Positions 1 to 9,469 of a DNA stretch of 64,000 nucleotides are shown here, in pieces. The translations under genes and the position numbers were made by a program. The notes under the pieces are model-generated. The model had not been told where the DNA came from and made no database searches. It was given only the letters and a program-made list of their open reading frames with translations. This stretch comes from Mycolicibacterium sp. GF69 (GTDB lineage Bacteria; Actinomycetota; Actinomycetes; Mycobacteriales; Mycobacteriaceae), in the NCBI RefSeq assembly GCF_003284965.1, contig NZ_QMEW01000009.1, forward strand, positions 1 to 64,000, read 5' to 3'. The first letter of the stretch is position 1; every line of letters begins with the position of its first letter.

Positions 1-19
1 GGACTCCACAAATCGCACG

Positions 20-604
20 TCAGAGCATGCCGACGAACAGCTTGTGGATGCGACGGTCGCCGGTCATCTCCGGATGAAAGGCCGTCGCGAGCCGCTTGCC
101 CTGTCGCACCGCGACAATATGACCGGCCGCCTCGGCGAGCACCTCCACGTCGGGGCCGACGCGTTCCACCCACGGCGCCCGGATGAACACCGCGTGCACG
201 GGCCCCTCGATGCCGGTGAACTCGATGTCGTCTTCGAAGGAATCCACCTGACGGCCAAAAGCGTTGCGCCGCACGGTCATATCGATACCCTTCAACGGCA
301 TGGCCTCGCGGCCCGCCGCGCCGGCGTCGAGAATCTCCGAGGCCAGCAGGATCATCCCCGCACACGAGCCGTAGGCCGGTATACCGTCGGCCAGCCGCGA
401 CCGTAGGGGTTCGAGCAGATCGAGTTCACGCAGCAGGTGGCTCATCGCGGTGGACTCCCCGCCGGGGATCACCAGCGCGTCGACGAGCTCCAGTTCACGC
501 ACCCGCCGCACGGTCGAGGCCTGCGCCCCGGCCTCCCGCAGCGCGGCCAGGTGTTCGCGAGTGTCACCCTGAAGCGCCAGCACGCCGACGTGCGGAGTGC
601 TCAC
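20..604 (-). CDS. pdxT: PdxT, glutaminase subunit of PLP synthase
   Basis: Releases ammonia from glutamine and feeds it to PdxS in the DXP-independent pathway to pyridoxal 5'-phosphate. The protein has 194 aa, the usual length. Visible motifs are LQGD and GGEST near the N terminus, the nucleophile Cys81 in YGSCAG, and the His177/Glu179 pair in AFHPEM. The GTG start at 604 overlaps the tesB stop as GTGA; longer upstream readings run into tesB and look non-coding. It is the last gene of pdxS-tesB-pdxT, the arrangement I recall for Rv2606c-Rv2604c. Confidence 0.95.
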   Translation of the reverse strand: MSTPHVGVLALQGDTREHLAALREAGAQASTVRRVRELELVDALVIPGGESTAMSHLLRELDLLEPLRSRLADGIPAYGSCAGMILLASEILDAGAAGREAMPLKGIDMTVRRNAFGRQVDSFEDDIEFTGIEGPVHAVFIRAPWVERVGPDVEVLAEAAGHIVAVRQGKRLATAFHPEMTGDRRIHKLFVGML

Positions 605-1437
605 GGCCGGTGGTTGCGCTGGTAGCGGGTCAGGCCCTCCTGCATGACCGCCGCCACCATCTCGCCGTCCTGGTTGAAGATCTTGCCCTGGCACAGCGAG
701 CGGCCACCGGACGCCGACGGCGACGACTGGTCGTAGAGCAACCACTCGTCGGCGCGGAACTGCCGCATGAACCACATCGCGTGGTCCAGCGAGGCGACCT
801 GCAGGTGCTTGCGTTCATCGGCGTGATGCACCTGCGCCGACCCCAGCAAGGTCAGGTCGCTCATGTAGGCCAGCGCGCAGATGTGCAGCACGTAATCGTC
901 CGGCAGCGGGTCGCGATGGCGGAACCACACCTGCTGCTGAGACGCCTTACCCGGCAGCCGGGTCAGCTTCTGCTGCGGCACGATTCGCACGTCCCACTCG
1001 GCGAACTGGTTGAAGCCCGCGTCGTCGAATGCCTTGATCTCGGTCAGCCCCGGGCAGTCCTCGGGCGGCGGCGCCACGGGCATTGCGTCCTGATGCTCGA
1101 TCCCGCTCTGGTCGGTCTGAAAGGACACCGACATCGAGAAGATCGTCTCGCCATGCTGAATGGCATTGATGCGACGGGTGACGAACGAGCCGCCGTCGCG
1201 CAACCGCTCGACGAGGTACACCGTCGGCTCCTTGGCATCCCCCGGGCGAAGGAAGTACCCGTGCAACGAGTGCACCTGGAATTGCGGGTCGACCGTGCGT
1301 ACCGCCGAGACCAGCGACTGCCCAGCTACGTGCCCGCCGAAAGTCCGTTGCAGGAACCCGGATTCGGGGCTGAACACGCTACCGCGGTATATGTTGACCT
1401 CGAGCTGTTCGAGATCGAGTATCTCTTCGATCGCCAC
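601..1437 (-). CDS. tesB: Acyl-CoA thioesterase II (TesB-type)
   Basis: Predicted cytosolic hydrolase of acyl-CoA esters, 278 aa, of the double-hotdog TesB family. Family features are the N-terminal [15 protein letters not shown] segment and the C-terminal half with [21 protein letters not shown], in which the Asp of SLDHAMWF is the expected catalytic acid. The GTG at 1437 lies 5 bases after the pdxS stop and gives the normal family length. It sits between the two PLP synthase subunits. That conserved arrangement suggests co-transcription, not a role in vitamin B6 synthesis. Confidence 0.9.
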   Translation of the reverse strand: MAIEEILDLEQLEVNIYRGSVFSPESGFLQRTFGGHVAGQSLVSAVRTVDPQFQVHSLHGYFLRPGDAKEPTVYLVERLRDGGSFVTRRINAIQHGETIFSMSVSFQTDQSGIEHQDAMPVAPPPEDCPGLTEIKAFDDAGFNQFAEWDVRIVPQQKLTRLPGKASQQQVWFRHRDPLPDDYVLHICALAYMSDLTLLGSAQVHHADERKHLQVASLDHAMWFMRQFRADEWLLYDQSSPSASGGRSLCQGKIFNQDGEMVAAVMQEGLTRYQRNHRP

Positions 1438-1442
1438 CTGGG

Positions 1443-2351
1443 CTACCAGCCGCGTTCGGCCAGCCGGTGCGGGGCTGCGACATCCTCCACGTTGATGCCG
1501 ACCATCGGTTCGCCCAGCCCGCGAGACACCTTCGCCAGCACATCGGGATCGTCGTAGAACGTGGTGGCCTTGACGATGGCGGCGGCGCGGGCGGCGGGAT
1601 CGCCCGACTTGAAGATGCCCGACCCGACGAACACGCCCTCGGCCCCGAGTTGCATCATCATCGCGGCGTCGGCCGGGGTCGCGATGCCACCGGCGGTGAA
1701 CAGCGTCACCGGCAGCTTGCCGGCCCGGGCCACCTCGACCACGAGATCGTATGGCGCTTGCAGTTCCTTTGCCGCCACGTACAACTCGTCTTCCGACAGC
1801 GACGTGAGCCGCCGGATCTCGCCGCCGATCTGGCGCATGTGGGTGGTCGCATTCGACACGTCGCCGGTACCGGCCTCGCCCTTCGAGCGGATCATCGCGG
1901 CGCCCTCGGTGATGCGCCGCAGCGCCTCGCCCAGGTTGGTGGCACCGCACACGAACGGAACCGTGAACTTCCACTTGTCGATGTGGTGGGTGTAGTCGGC
2001 GGGGGTGAGCACCTCGGACTCGTCGATGTAGTCGACAGCGAGGCTCTGCAGGATCTGCGCCTCCACGAAGTGCCCGATGCGGACCTTGGCCATCACCGGG
2101 ATGGTGACCGCGGAGATGATGCCCTCGATGAGATCGGGATCACTCATCCGCGCGACGCCGCCCTGGGCGCGGATGTCGGCAGGCACGCGTTCGAGCGCCA
2201 TGACCGCCACCGCGCCGGCGCCCTCGGCGATCCGAGCCTGCTCGGGTGTGACGACGTCCATGATCACGCCGCCCTTGAGCATCTCTGCCATGCCGCGCTT
2301 GACCCGGGCGGTTCCGGTCTGGGTCACCGACCCGTTAGGTGCGGTATCCAC
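1443..2351 (-). CDS. pdxS: PdxS, PLP synthase lyase subunit
   Basis: Condenses ribose-5-phosphate, glyceraldehyde-3-phosphate and PdxT-derived ammonia into pyridoxal 5'-phosphate; it forms the dodecameric core of the complex. The protein has 302 aa with the highly conserved stretches [37 protein letters not shown] and [10 protein letters not shown] (substrate-binding lysine). The GTG start at 2351 is supported by a strong GGAGGAG ribosome-binding site just upstream. First gene of the pdxS-tesB-pdxT unit. Confidence 0.97.
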   Translation of the reverse strand: MDTAPNGSVTQTGTARVKRGMAEMLKGGVIMDVVTPEQARIAEGAGAVAVMALERVPADIRAQGGVARMSDPDLIEGIISAVTIPVMAKVRIGHFVEAQILQSLAVDYIDESEVLTPADYTHHIDKWKFTVPFVCGATNLGEALRRITEGAAMIRSKGEAGTGDVSNATTHMRQIGGEIRRLTSLSEDELYVAAKELQAPYDLVVEVARAGKLPVTLFTAGGIATPADAAMMMQLGAEGVFVGSGIFKSGDPAARAAAIVKATTFYDDPDVLAKVSRGLGEPMVGINVEDVAAPHRLAERGW

Positions 2352-2417
2352 TGCTATCTCCTCCGAATCGCTACTGATCCAGTCTATTCGCGGTCGCAAA
2401 TATATTGAATCCGCATG

Positions 2418-2924
2418 TCAGCGGATCGATTGCAACTGCTTGGGCGGTGCGCCGCCGCGCGTATCGGCCAGCGAGTTGGCTTCTTTCAGTAGCTCGCCGA
2501 GTTGCTGCGGGTAGACGGTTTCGCCCTTGGCGACCAGCTCTTCGATCATTGTCTCATCACACCAGCGGTAGCCGTGAATCGTGCGTCGCTCCAACGCGGT
2601 GTGACCGCCCATCGACGGCTCGAACCGGGGAGTGCGGTGCACGAAGAACAGCTCTTCGCTGCGGATCTGTCCGCCGTCGAAATCGAAGACCGCGGTGCGC
2701 CGCCACAGCGGCCCGACCAGGGCGGCCGGGGCGATCAGCAGGCCGGTCTCCTCGCCGACCTCGCGTGCGGCCGCCTGCGCCAGCGCCTCCCCCGGTTCCA
2801 CCGCACCGCCGACGGTGAACCACCAGATCGGCGCGTCGGCGAGTGCGGGGTCTGAACCACGAAACAGCAGGACCGCGCCCGTCTCGTCGAGCAGGACCAC
2901 CCGCGCAGACGTGCGCCAGCTCAC
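2418..2924 (-). CDS. Nudix hydrolase
   Basis: 168-aa Nudix-domain hydrolase, expected to cleave a nucleoside diphosphate linked to another moiety; the substrate cannot be read from sequence. The Nudix box is complete: a Gly in GGAVEPGE, seven residues, then REVGEETGLL. The GTG start at 2924 overlaps the stop of the upstream membrane-protein gene as GTGA. In M. tuberculosis the equivalent position is, as I recall, one longer protein (Rv2609c) with both a membrane segment and a MutT-like domain, so this could be the separated second half. Confidence 0.85.
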   Translation of the reverse strand: MSWRTSARVVLLDETGAVLLFRGSDPALADAPIWWFTVGGAVEPGEALAQAAAREVGEETGLLIAPAALVGPLWRRTAVFDFDGGQIRSEELFFVHRTPRFEPSMGGHTALERRTIHGYRWCDETMIEELVAKGETVYPQQLGELLKEANSLADTRGGAPPKQLQSIR

Positions 2925-3448
2925 CGCCGACCGACCCCCGGCGCAGTCTCCGGTCGCTCGACGATCTCGAAATAGGTTGGCAGCGCGGCGGTTCCGCCGA
3001 GTCGCAGGATGCGCACCACGGGCCGTTCGCGTAGTGCCAGGGTGTCGCGCACCGCGTCGTTGTGGAAGCGGCGGGCCAGCACCACCCGCGCTTCGGCGTC
3101 GGACAGCTCGGCGATCAAGGCCTGCGGCAGCGACGCCGGGTCCGCCGCGGCCAGCGCAGCGGACAGTTCGTTCTCGGCGGCCTCGCGTGCCGACCGTGGT
3201 GCGGCTTCGGCGGTGTCGGCCAGCGCCGCCAGCCGAGCGCCTTCCGGGTCGGCACCGTAGGCGTCGACGGCGACCGCCCGGGCGACGACGGCGCGGCGAG
3301 CCAACGCACCGTCGAGGGCCTGCCACGACAGGTCGTATCGCACATGCAGCCGGTCCAGCCGATTGGCGGTCTGCAGCGCCCAGCCGCCGATCGCCAGAAT
3401 GACCACGACCAGCACCGCCAGCGCAATCACCACGATCCAGGTGATCAC
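2921..3448 (-). CDS. Membrane-anchored protein, Rv2609c N-terminal-like
   Basis: 175 aa with one N-terminal transmembrane helix (residues about 2-25, IVVIALAVLVVVILAIGGWA) and then an Ala/Arg-rich, probably helical cytosolic domain. No catalytic motif recognised. Both ends are 4-bp GTGA overlaps, with pimA upstream (3445-3448) and the Nudix gene downstream (2921-2924), so translation is likely coupled to both. Function unknown; its position next to pimA suggests a link to the cell envelope, but that is inference. Confidence 0.75.
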   Translation of the reverse strand: MITWIVVIALAVLVVVILAIGGWALQTANRLDRLHVRYDLSWQALDGALARRAVVARAVAVDAYGADPEGARLAALADTAEAAPRSAREAAENELSAALAAADPASLPQALIAELSDAEARVVLARRFHNDAVRDTLALRERPVVRILRLGGTAALPTYFEIVERPETAPGVGRR

Positions 3449-4647
3449 CGGACGCCTCCGGTCGCCCTTCCCGCTTTCGCTGTGCGCGCCGCTCTGGCGG
3501 CTTTGGCCCGACCGCCACCGTCACCGCCGGCCACGGTGACCTTGATACCCGCGCCGGAAACGGTCTCGTACACACGCATGATCTGCCGGGCCACCACCGA
3601 CCAGTCGTACCGGCGGACCGCCTCGGTGGCCGTCGCGACATAGCGCTCGCGCAGCGCGTCGTCCTCGAGCACTTCGATCAGCCCGTCGGCCAGCGCCGAC
3701 GCGTCGTCGACCGGGACCAGCCGCCCGGCCGCACCATCGTCGAGAACGCGGCGGAATGCATCCAAGTCGCTGGCCACCACCGCGGTGCCCGCCGCCATCG
3801 CCTCGACGAGCACGATTCCGAAACTCTCGCCGCCGGTGTGCGGCGCGCAGTACACGTCGGCGCTGCGCATCGCCGAAGCCTTGTCCGCATCGTCGACCTG
3901 ACCGAGAAAGCGCAGATGCGCGGCGAGTTCCCCGGCGTCCTCGCGCAGTTCGTCTTCGTCACCGCGGCCGACGACGAGAACCTCGACGTCACCGAACCGC
4001 TCGACCAACTTCGGCAGCGCGCGCAGCAACACCGCCATGCCCTTACGGGGTTCGTCGAAGCGGCCCAAGAACAACACGGACTTACCGGCGCGCGGATAGC
4101 CCTCGAGCAACGGCGCCGACGCGAATGCGGCCACGTCGACGCCGTTGGGAATCTCGACCGCGTCGCTGCCCAACGCCTCCATCTGCCAACGCCGCGCCAG
4201 GTCCGAAACCGCGATCCGGCCGACGATCTTCTCGTGCATCGGCCGTAGGATCGGCTCGAAGACGGTGAGCGTCAACGACTTTGTCGTCGACGTGTGAAAC
4301 GTCGCGACGATCGGGCCCTCGGCGATGTTGAGCGCCAGCATCGACAGGCTGGGCGCGTTGGGCTCGTGCAGGTGCAGCACATCGAAGTCACCGTCGGCCA
4401 GCCACCGCTTGACCATGCGGTGCGTGGCGGGGCCGAACCGCAGCCGAGCGACCGATCCGTTGTACGGGATCGGCACGGCCTTACCGCCCGAGACCACGTA
4501 ATCGGGCAACCGCGCGCCCGGCGACGACGGCGCGAGCACGCTGACATCGTGGCCGCGGTCGTGCATCACCTCGGCCAGTTGCAGCACATGCGACTGCACC
4601 CCGCCGGGCACATCGAACGAGTACGGGCAGACCATCCCGATCCTCAC
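3445..4647 (-). CDS. pimA: PimA, phosphatidyl-myo-inositol mannosyltransferase
   Basis: GT4 glycosyltransferase that transfers the first mannose from GDP-mannose to phosphatidylinositol on the inner face of the plasma membrane, starting PIM, LM and LAM synthesis. The N terminus (MVCPYSFDVPGGVQSHV) holds the acceptor-side Gly-rich loop. The E-x7-E region GESFGIVLVEAMAAG marks the donor-binding domain. At 400 aa it is somewhat longer than the PimA I recall (under 390 aa); the excess is a Gly/Ala/Arg/Lys-rich C-terminal tail. GTG start at 4647 overlaps the patA stop as GTGA. Confidence 0.95.
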   Translation of the reverse strand: MRIGMVCPYSFDVPGGVQSHVLQLAEVMHDRGHDVSVLAPSSPGARLPDYVVSGGKAVPIPYNGSVARLRFGPATHRMVKRWLADGDFDVLHLHEPNAPSLSMLALNIAEGPIVATFHTSTTKSLTLTVFEPILRPMHEKIVGRIAVSDLARRWQMEALGSDAVEIPNGVDVAAFASAPLLEGYPRAGKSVLFLGRFDEPRKGMAVLLRALPKLVERFGDVEVLVVGRGDEDELREDAGELAAHLRFLGQVDDADKASAMRSADVYCAPHTGGESFGIVLVEAMAAGTAVVASDLDAFRRVLDDGAAGRLVPVDDASALADGLIEVLEDDALRERYVATATEAVRRYDWSVVARQIMRVYETVSGAGIKVTVAGGDGGGRAKAARAARTAKAGRATGGVR

Positions 4648-5579
4648 GGGCCGGCCTCCAGCTTGGCGCGCCGCTCCGCGGGCAGATCGGCCAGCCACTG
4701 CGGTTGCATCATGTGCCAGTCGGCCGGGTGTGCGGCGATGTTGCGAGCGAACCTGTCCGCCAACGCCTGGGTGATTTCGGTGGTGTCGCCCGACGACGTG
4801 TCGACTTCCGGACAGACCCGCATACCCCAGCCGTCGCGTTCGAACCAGCAGTGCACTGGGAACAAGGGCGCGCCGGTCTCGATCGCGAGTTTGGCCGAAC
4901 CCGCCGGCATGCAGGTGGCCTCGCCGAAGAAGTTCACCTGGACGCCGTTGCGGCTCAGGTCGCGATCGGCCATCAGGCATATCGGCCGGTTGTCGCGCAG
5001 CCGCTCGGCGAGCACCTCGAAGGGCGGACGATCCCCACCGGTCAGCGGTACCACCTCGAAGCCCAGACCTTCTCGGTAGGCCACGAACCGGTCGTACAGC
5101 GATTCGGGCTTGAGTCGTTCGGCCACCGTGGTGAATGTGCCGTAGTTCTGTGCCAGCCAGACCCCGGCCATATCCCAATTACCGCTGTGCGGCAGCGACA
5201 AGACGGCGCCGCGGCCCGCGTCCAGCGCGGCCCACAGCCGGTCGATGTCGTCCACGACAAGCTCGCGGCCGATCGCCTCGTGATCCATCGTCGGCAACCG
5301 GAAAGCCTCTCGCCAATATCGGGCGTAGGAGGCCAGCGAGGCACGAATCAACCCGTCCGGCACCCTTTCCGGCGCGACGCCCACCACACGGGCCAGGTTC
5401 TTGCGCAGCTGTTCTGGTCCTCCCCCGCGGGCCGCGTAATGGGCCCCGGCATCGAAAGCGTTGCGAGCGAAGAACTCCGGCATTGCGCGCACTACCCGCC
5501 ACCCCGCGGCGTACCCCCAGTCCGCCAACCGGCCACCCAAGGGGTTGGCGGCCGTCGGCCCCGAGGGGGTGGTCGTCAC
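4644..5579 (-). CDS. patA: PatA, PIM acyltransferase
   Basis: Membrane-associated acyltransferase that transfers palmitate from acyl-CoA to the 6-position of the mannose set by PimA. 311 aa. The His-x4-Asp catalytic signature is in LPHSGNWDMAG, and the GDRPPFEVLAERLRDN and LMADRD segments fit the bacterial lysophospholipid-acyltransferase family. Orthologue position Rv2611c. Both ends are GTGA overlaps, with pgsA upstream and pimA downstream, so three successive steps of PIM synthesis are encoded in one coupled run. Confidence 0.93.
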   Translation of the reverse strand: MTTTPSGPTAANPLGGRLADWGYAAGWRVVRAMPEFFARNAFDAGAHYAARGGGPEQLRKNLARVVGVAPERVPDGLIRASLASYARYWREAFRLPTMDHEAIGRELVVDDIDRLWAALDAGRGAVLSLPHSGNWDMAGVWLAQNYGTFTTVAERLKPESLYDRFVAYREGLGFEVVPLTGGDRPPFEVLAERLRDNRPICLMADRDLSRNGVQVNFFGEATCMPAGSAKLAIETGAPLFPVHCWFERDGWGMRVCPEVDTSSGDTTEITQALADRFARNIAAHPADWHMMQPQWLADLPAERRAKLEAGP

Positions 5580-6280
5580 GGCTCATCCCCTGCTCCGGGC
5601 GGGTGATGTCCGCGCTCCTTCGGTTCGTCCGCAGCGGCGTCGGTGGTGTCGGGCTTGGCGATCCGGTCCATCGCCCCCGGCGACGTACGCACGCTGTGCA
5701 CCCGCTGCCCCAGTGTGACGAGGCTGGTCACCGCGAGCACCCACATAGCGATGTGCAGCAGCCACACCACCCCGAACAAACCGGACAGCCCCGCGCCGAC
5801 CAGCACGATGATCAGCCGCTCCGGACGTTCGATCAGCCCGCCCTCGGCCGACAGGCCGCTGGCTTCGGCTCGAGCCTTGATGTACGAGATGACCTGCGAG
5901 GTCACCAAACAGATCGCCGTCGCAACCACCAGAGAGGTGCTTTCCAGCCCGAACGCGGCCCACCACAGCAGCCCGCAGAAGATCGCGCCGTCGCTGATCC
6001 GGTCGCAGGTGGCGTCGAGCACGGCGCCGAACCGCGTGCCGCCGCCGCGTTGACGGGCCATTGCGCCGTCGAGCATGTCGGCCAGAACAAAGAGCCAGAC
6101 GACGACCGAACCCCACCACAGCTGGCCGATCGGGTACAGCGTCAGGGCCCCCAGAACGGAGCCCGCGGTGCCCAGGATCGTGATGCGGTCGGGCGTGAAA
6201 CCCGCGCGCAGGGCTACCTTGGCGACCGGCGTACTGAGCTTCTCGTACGCCGCGCGGGTCATCAGGTAGAAGTCGCTCAC
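5576..6280 (-). CDS. pgsA: Phosphatidylinositol phosphate synthase
   Basis: CDP-alcohol phosphotransferase that joins CDP-diacylglycerol and inositol phosphate to give phosphatidylinositol phosphate, the PI precursor. The full signature D-x2-DG-x2-AR-x8-G-x3-D-x3-D is in the segment from DMLDGAMAR to LDATCD, and about six membrane helices are apparent. I chose the GTG at 6280 (234 aa) because it gives a GTGA overlap with the HIT gene, as at the neighbouring junctions; an ATG at 6295 (239 aa) is also possible. Orthologue of Rv2612c (pgsA1). Confidence 0.93.
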   Translation of the reverse strand: MSDFYLMTRAAYEKLSTPVAKVALRAGFTPDRITILGTAGSVLGALTLYPIGQLWWGSVVVWLFVLADMLDGAMARQRGGGTRFGAVLDATCDRISDGAIFCGLLWWAAFGLESTSLVVATAICLVTSQVISYIKARAEASGLSAEGGLIERPERLIIVLVGAGLSGLFGVVWLLHIAMWVLAVTSLVTLGQRVHSVRTSPGAMDRIAKPDTTDAAADEPKERGHHPPGAGDEP

Positions 6281-6921
6281 TGCTGCTTCGTCCATTCCTG
6301 TGCGAGCAGCTCACGGGTCTCACTGAGCAACTGCGGCACCGCTTTCGAGCCACCGATGATCGTGATGAAGTTGGCGTCGCCGCTCCAACGCGGCACCACA
6401 TGCATGTGCAGATGCTCTGCCAGCGAGCCGCCCGCGGACTGGCCGAGGTTGAGCCCGACGTTGAAACCGTGCGGCCGCGAGACCGACTTGATCACCCGGA
6501 TCAGTTTCTGGGTGAACGAGATCAGCTCGAAGCTCTCGTCGGCGGTGAGATCCTCGAGTTCGGCCACCCGCCGGTAAGGCACCACCATCGAGTGCCCCGG
6601 GTTGTACGGGTACAGGTTGAGCACGATGTAGACGGATTCGCCCCTGGCGACGACGAGACCCTCCTCGTCCGGCATCGTCGGGATGTCGGTGAACGGCTGC
6701 CGGGATTTACCCGACCCTGCCGACCCGCCCTTCATCGGCGCTTCGGCGATGTAGCTCATCCGGTGCGGCGTCCACAGCCGTTGCAGGTGATCGGGATCGC
6801 CGACACCGCGATCGATAATTGTCTGCTCTTCGCGCAAGCGCTCATCGCCAATTGTCTGCTCTTCGCGCAAGCGCTCATCGCCAATTGTCTGCTCTTCGCG
6901 CTTCTGCTCTTCGGGACTCAC
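6277..6921 (-). CDS. HIT-family protein, Ap4A phosphorylase-like
   Basis: 214 aa with the histidine triad [10 protein letters not shown], which forms the nucleotide-transfer site of HIT hydrolases and phosphorylases. The orthologue at this position, Rv2613c, has been described as an Ap4A phosphorylase, as I recall; the start GTG at 6921 overlaps the thrS stop as GTGA. ThrRS and other synthetases make Ap4A, so pairing with thrS is sensible, though that is inference. The N terminus carries an acidic/basic repeat [11 protein letters not shown] made by a 33-bp tandem repeat, so the first ~36 residues are probably disordered. Confidence 0.9.
   Translation of the reverse strand: MSPEEQKREEQTIGDERLREEQTIGDERLREEQTIIDRGVGDPDHLQRLWTPHRMSYIAEAPMKGGSAGSGKSRQPFTDIPTMPDEEGLVVARGESVYIVLNLYPYNPGHSMVVPYRRVAELEDLTADESFELISFTQKLIRVIKSVSRPHGFNVGLNLGQSAGGSLAEHLHMHVVPRWSGDANFITIIGGSKAVPQLLSETRELLAQEWTKQQ
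6817..6901. repeat. 33-bp tandem repeat in HIT gene
   Basis: Two identical 33-bp units (6817-6849 and 6850-6882) followed by a partial third copy (6883-6901). The unit is a multiple of three and encodes 11 residues ([11 protein letters not shown] read from the minus strand). The perfect identity suggests recent expansion or contraction by slippage, so copy number is likely to vary between strains. Confidence 0.9.
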
Positions 6922-8972
6922 TTCGCCGCGTCCACCTCGAGCAGGTCCGCTGTGGGAACGTCGTTGCGGCGACTCGCGATCCACTCGCTGATCGCGCCGA
7001 TCGCCTTGTCGCGCGGTACGCCGTTGATCTGCGTGCGGTCACCGAAGCGGAAGCTGACCGCGTCGGCCTCCACGTCGCGGTCTCCGGCCAGCAACATGAA
7101 CGGCACCTTCTGATTGGTGTGGTTGACGATCTTCTTCGCCATCCGGTCATCGCTGGCGTCGACCTCGGCCCGGATCTCTTTCAGCTTCAACTGTGCCGCA
7201 ACGTCGTTCAGGTACGCGACATGATCGTCACTGACCGGGACACCGACCACTTGCACGGGTGCTAGCCAGGCGGGAAACGCGCCGGCGTAATGCTCGGTGA
7301 GCACACCGAAGAACCGTTCGATCGAGCCGAACAGTGCGCGGTGGATCAGCACCGGACGCTGCCGGCTGCCGTCGGCGGCGGTGTATTCCAGTTCGAACCG
7401 GTCGGGCATGTTGAAGTCCAACTGGATGGTCGACATCTGCCAGTTACGCCCCAACGCGTCTTTGACCTGCACCGAGATCTTCGGGCCGTAGAACGCCGCG
7501 CCCCCCGGGTCGGGCACCAGCTCGAGCCCCGATGCCTCGGCGACCTCGCGCAATGTCTCGGTGGCCTCGTCCCAGTCTTCGTCGGCGCCGACGTACTTGT
7601 CCGGGTTCTTGGTGGACAACTCCAGGTAGTAGTCGTCCAGGCCGTAATCCGCGAGTAGGTCGAGCACGAAACGCAGCAGCGAGGCCAGTTCCTCGCGCAT
7701 CTGTTCGCGGGTGGTGTAGATGTGTGCGTCGTCCTGGGTCATGCCCCGCACCCGGGTCAGACCGTGTACGACGCCGGACTTCTCGTAGCGGTACACCGAA
7801 CCGAACTCGAAGAGCCGCAACGGTAATTCGCGATACGACCGCCCCCGTGACCGAAAGATCAGGTGGTGCATGGGGCAGTTCATCGGCTTGAGGTAGTAGT
7901 CCTGCCCCGGTTTGCGCACCTCGCCGTCGAGGTCGTACTCAGCGTCGATGTGCATGGGCGGAAACATGCCGTCGGCGTACCACTCCAGATGACCTGAGGT
8001 GATGTACAACTGTTCTTTGGTGATGTGCGGGGTGTTGACGAAGTCGTAGCCCGCCTCCATGTGCTTGCGGCGCGAATAGTCCTCCAGCTCCTTGCGCACC
8101 ACGCCACCCTTGGGGTGGAAAACCGGTAAGCCCGAACCTAATTCGTCGGGAAAGCTGAACAGGTCGAGTTCTGCGCCGAGCTTGCGGTGGTCGCGACGTT
8201 GCGCCTCTTCGATGACCTCGAGGTGCTTGTCGAGAGCTTCCTGCGACTCCCACGCCGTGCCGTAGATGCGCTGCAGGCTCGCGTTTTCCTGGTTACCGCG
8301 CCAGTAGGCGGCCGAACTGCGGGTGAGTTTGAACGCTGGGATGTACTTGGTCGTCGGGATGTGCGGGCCGCGGCACAAGTCGCCCCATTCCCGTTCGCGG
8401 GTACGCGGATTGAGGTTGTCGTAGGCGGTCAACTCGTCGCCTCCGACCTCCATCACGTCGGGGTCACCGGACTTGTCGTCGACCAACTCGAGTTTGTAGG
8501 GCTCGTCGGCGAGTTCTTCGCGCGCTTGGTCTTTGGACTCATAGACGCGCCGGGCGAACAGCTGGCCCTCTTTGACGATCTGCCGCATGCGCTTCTCCAG
8601 CGCCGCCAAATCCTCGGGGGTGAAAGCGCGCTCCACGTCGAAGTCGTAGTAGAACCCGTCGGCGATCGGCGGGCCGATGCCCAGCTTCGCCTCCGGGAAC
8701 AGATCTTGCACCGCCTGCGCCAGCACGTGGGCGGTCGAGTGCCGAATGACGCTGCGTCCGTCGTCGCTGTCCGCGGCCACCGGCGTCACCTCGACTTCGG
8801 TGTCAGGCACCCACGACAAATCGCGTAGTCGGCCTTCGACGTCCCGGACGACGACGATGGCATCCGGGGCACCCCGGCTCGGCAGGCCCGCCTCTCGCAC
8901 CGCCGCACCCGCGGTGGTCCCGGCAGCGACCCGGATCGGGGCTGCTGGGGTGCGGTTGGTAGCGGCGCTCAT
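6918..8972 (-). CDS. thrS: Threonyl-tRNA synthetase
   Basis: Class II synthetase that charges tRNA-Thr, 684 aa. It has the N-terminal TGS-like domain, the editing domain ([11 protein letters not shown]), the catalytic core with the zinc-site segment [10 protein letters not shown] and motif 2 region [13 protein letters not shown], and the C-terminal anticodon-binding domain ([17 protein letters not shown]). ATG start at 8972 with a GGAG-type site upstream. The 77-bp gap upstream shows no T-box-like leader. It is the first gene of the long minus-strand operon. Confidence 0.97.
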   Translation of the reverse strand: MSAATNRTPAAPIRVAAGTTAGAAVREAGLPSRGAPDAIVVVRDVEGRLRDLSWVPDTEVEVTPVAADSDDGRSVIRHSTAHVLAQAVQDLFPEAKLGIGPPIADGFYYDFDVERAFTPEDLAALEKRMRQIVKEGQLFARRVYESKDQAREELADEPYKLELVDDKSGDPDVMEVGGDELTAYDNLNPRTREREWGDLCRGPHIPTTKYIPAFKLTRSSAAYWRGNQENASLQRIYGTAWESQEALDKHLEVIEEAQRRDHRKLGAELDLFSFPDELGSGLPVFHPKGGVVRKELEDYSRRKHMEAGYDFVNTPHITKEQLYITSGHLEWYADGMFPPMHIDAEYDLDGEVRKPGQDYYLKPMNCPMHHLIFRSRGRSYRELPLRLFEFGSVYRYEKSGVVHGLTRVRGMTQDDAHIYTTREQMREELASLLRFVLDLLADYGLDDYYLELSTKNPDKYVGADEDWDEATETLREVAEASGLELVPDPGGAAFYGPKISVQVKDALGRNWQMSTIQLDFNMPDRFELEYTAADGSRQRPVLIHRALFGSIERFFGVLTEHYAGAFPAWLAPVQVVGVPVSDDHVAYLNDVAAQLKLKEIRAEVDASDDRMAKKIVNHTNQKVPFMLLAGDRDVEADAVSFRFGDRTQINGVPRDKAIGAISEWIASRRNDVPTADLLEVDAAK

Positions 8973-9049
8973 CGGTGACTCTCCAGTTTCATTGTCGGCA
9001 GACTCGATGACGCGACCATGCTATCGGTGCCGCTCGGCGATCTGCGCCG

Positions 9050-9469
9050 TCAGGACCCGATGCCGATAGGGCTCTGCAGCAGCTTGTGCTCAAACCCGAT
9101 GAGGTCGCCGAAGAAGTCGACCGCGCCGAGCAGCCACAGGGTGGCGAAAACCACCAGCGCCGTGAGAACGCCGCCCAGGATCTGAACCACGGCGTGCTGT
9201 CGGTGAAACCATGCCATCACCTCGTCGTAGCGTTGGCGGGCGTACCCGAGCAGACGCCGCGCCCAGTGAAACTCGGTGGCCAGGATGCCGAGCCCGACGA
9301 AGACGATGGCCCAGCCCGGGCCCGGGTACGGGATGGCCAGAATGCCCAGGCCGAGGACCACGGTTCCGACGACGCCGACGACGATGCGGTAGGCGAAGTT
9401 GACGGTCCGGCGGCCCCGTACCTGGTCGCGCCACCGCACCATGCGCTGCTTGACCTCGGCGGTCTTCAC
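9050..9469 (-). CDS. TIGR02611-type PGPGW membrane protein
   Basis: 139 aa small membrane protein with the family hallmark YPGPGW (about residue 45) between two hydrophobic segments, and a second pair of helices near the C terminus (ILGGVLTALVVFATLWLLGAV). Function unknown in the family. Its GTG start at 9469 overlaps the stop of the thioesterase gene as GTGA, so the two are probably translated from one mRNA. Confidence 0.85.
   Translation of the reverse strand: MKTAEVKQRMVRWRDQVRGRRTVNFAYRIVVGVVGTVVLGLGILAIPYPGPGWAIVFVGLGILATEFHWARRLLGYARQRYDEVMAWFHRQHAVVQILGGVLTALVVFATLWLLGAVDFFGDLIGFEHKLLQSPIGIGS

Noticed and set aside
6817..6901. Repeats of 24-33 bp here, at 12796-12903 and at 56774-56869 considered as CRISPR
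   Set aside because: Units are contiguous without spacers, multiples of three and translated in frame inside known genes; no cas genes nearby.
8973..9049. T-box or other leader upstream of thrS
   Set aside because: Only 77 bp, no T-box core sequence or terminator/antiterminator pair seen.
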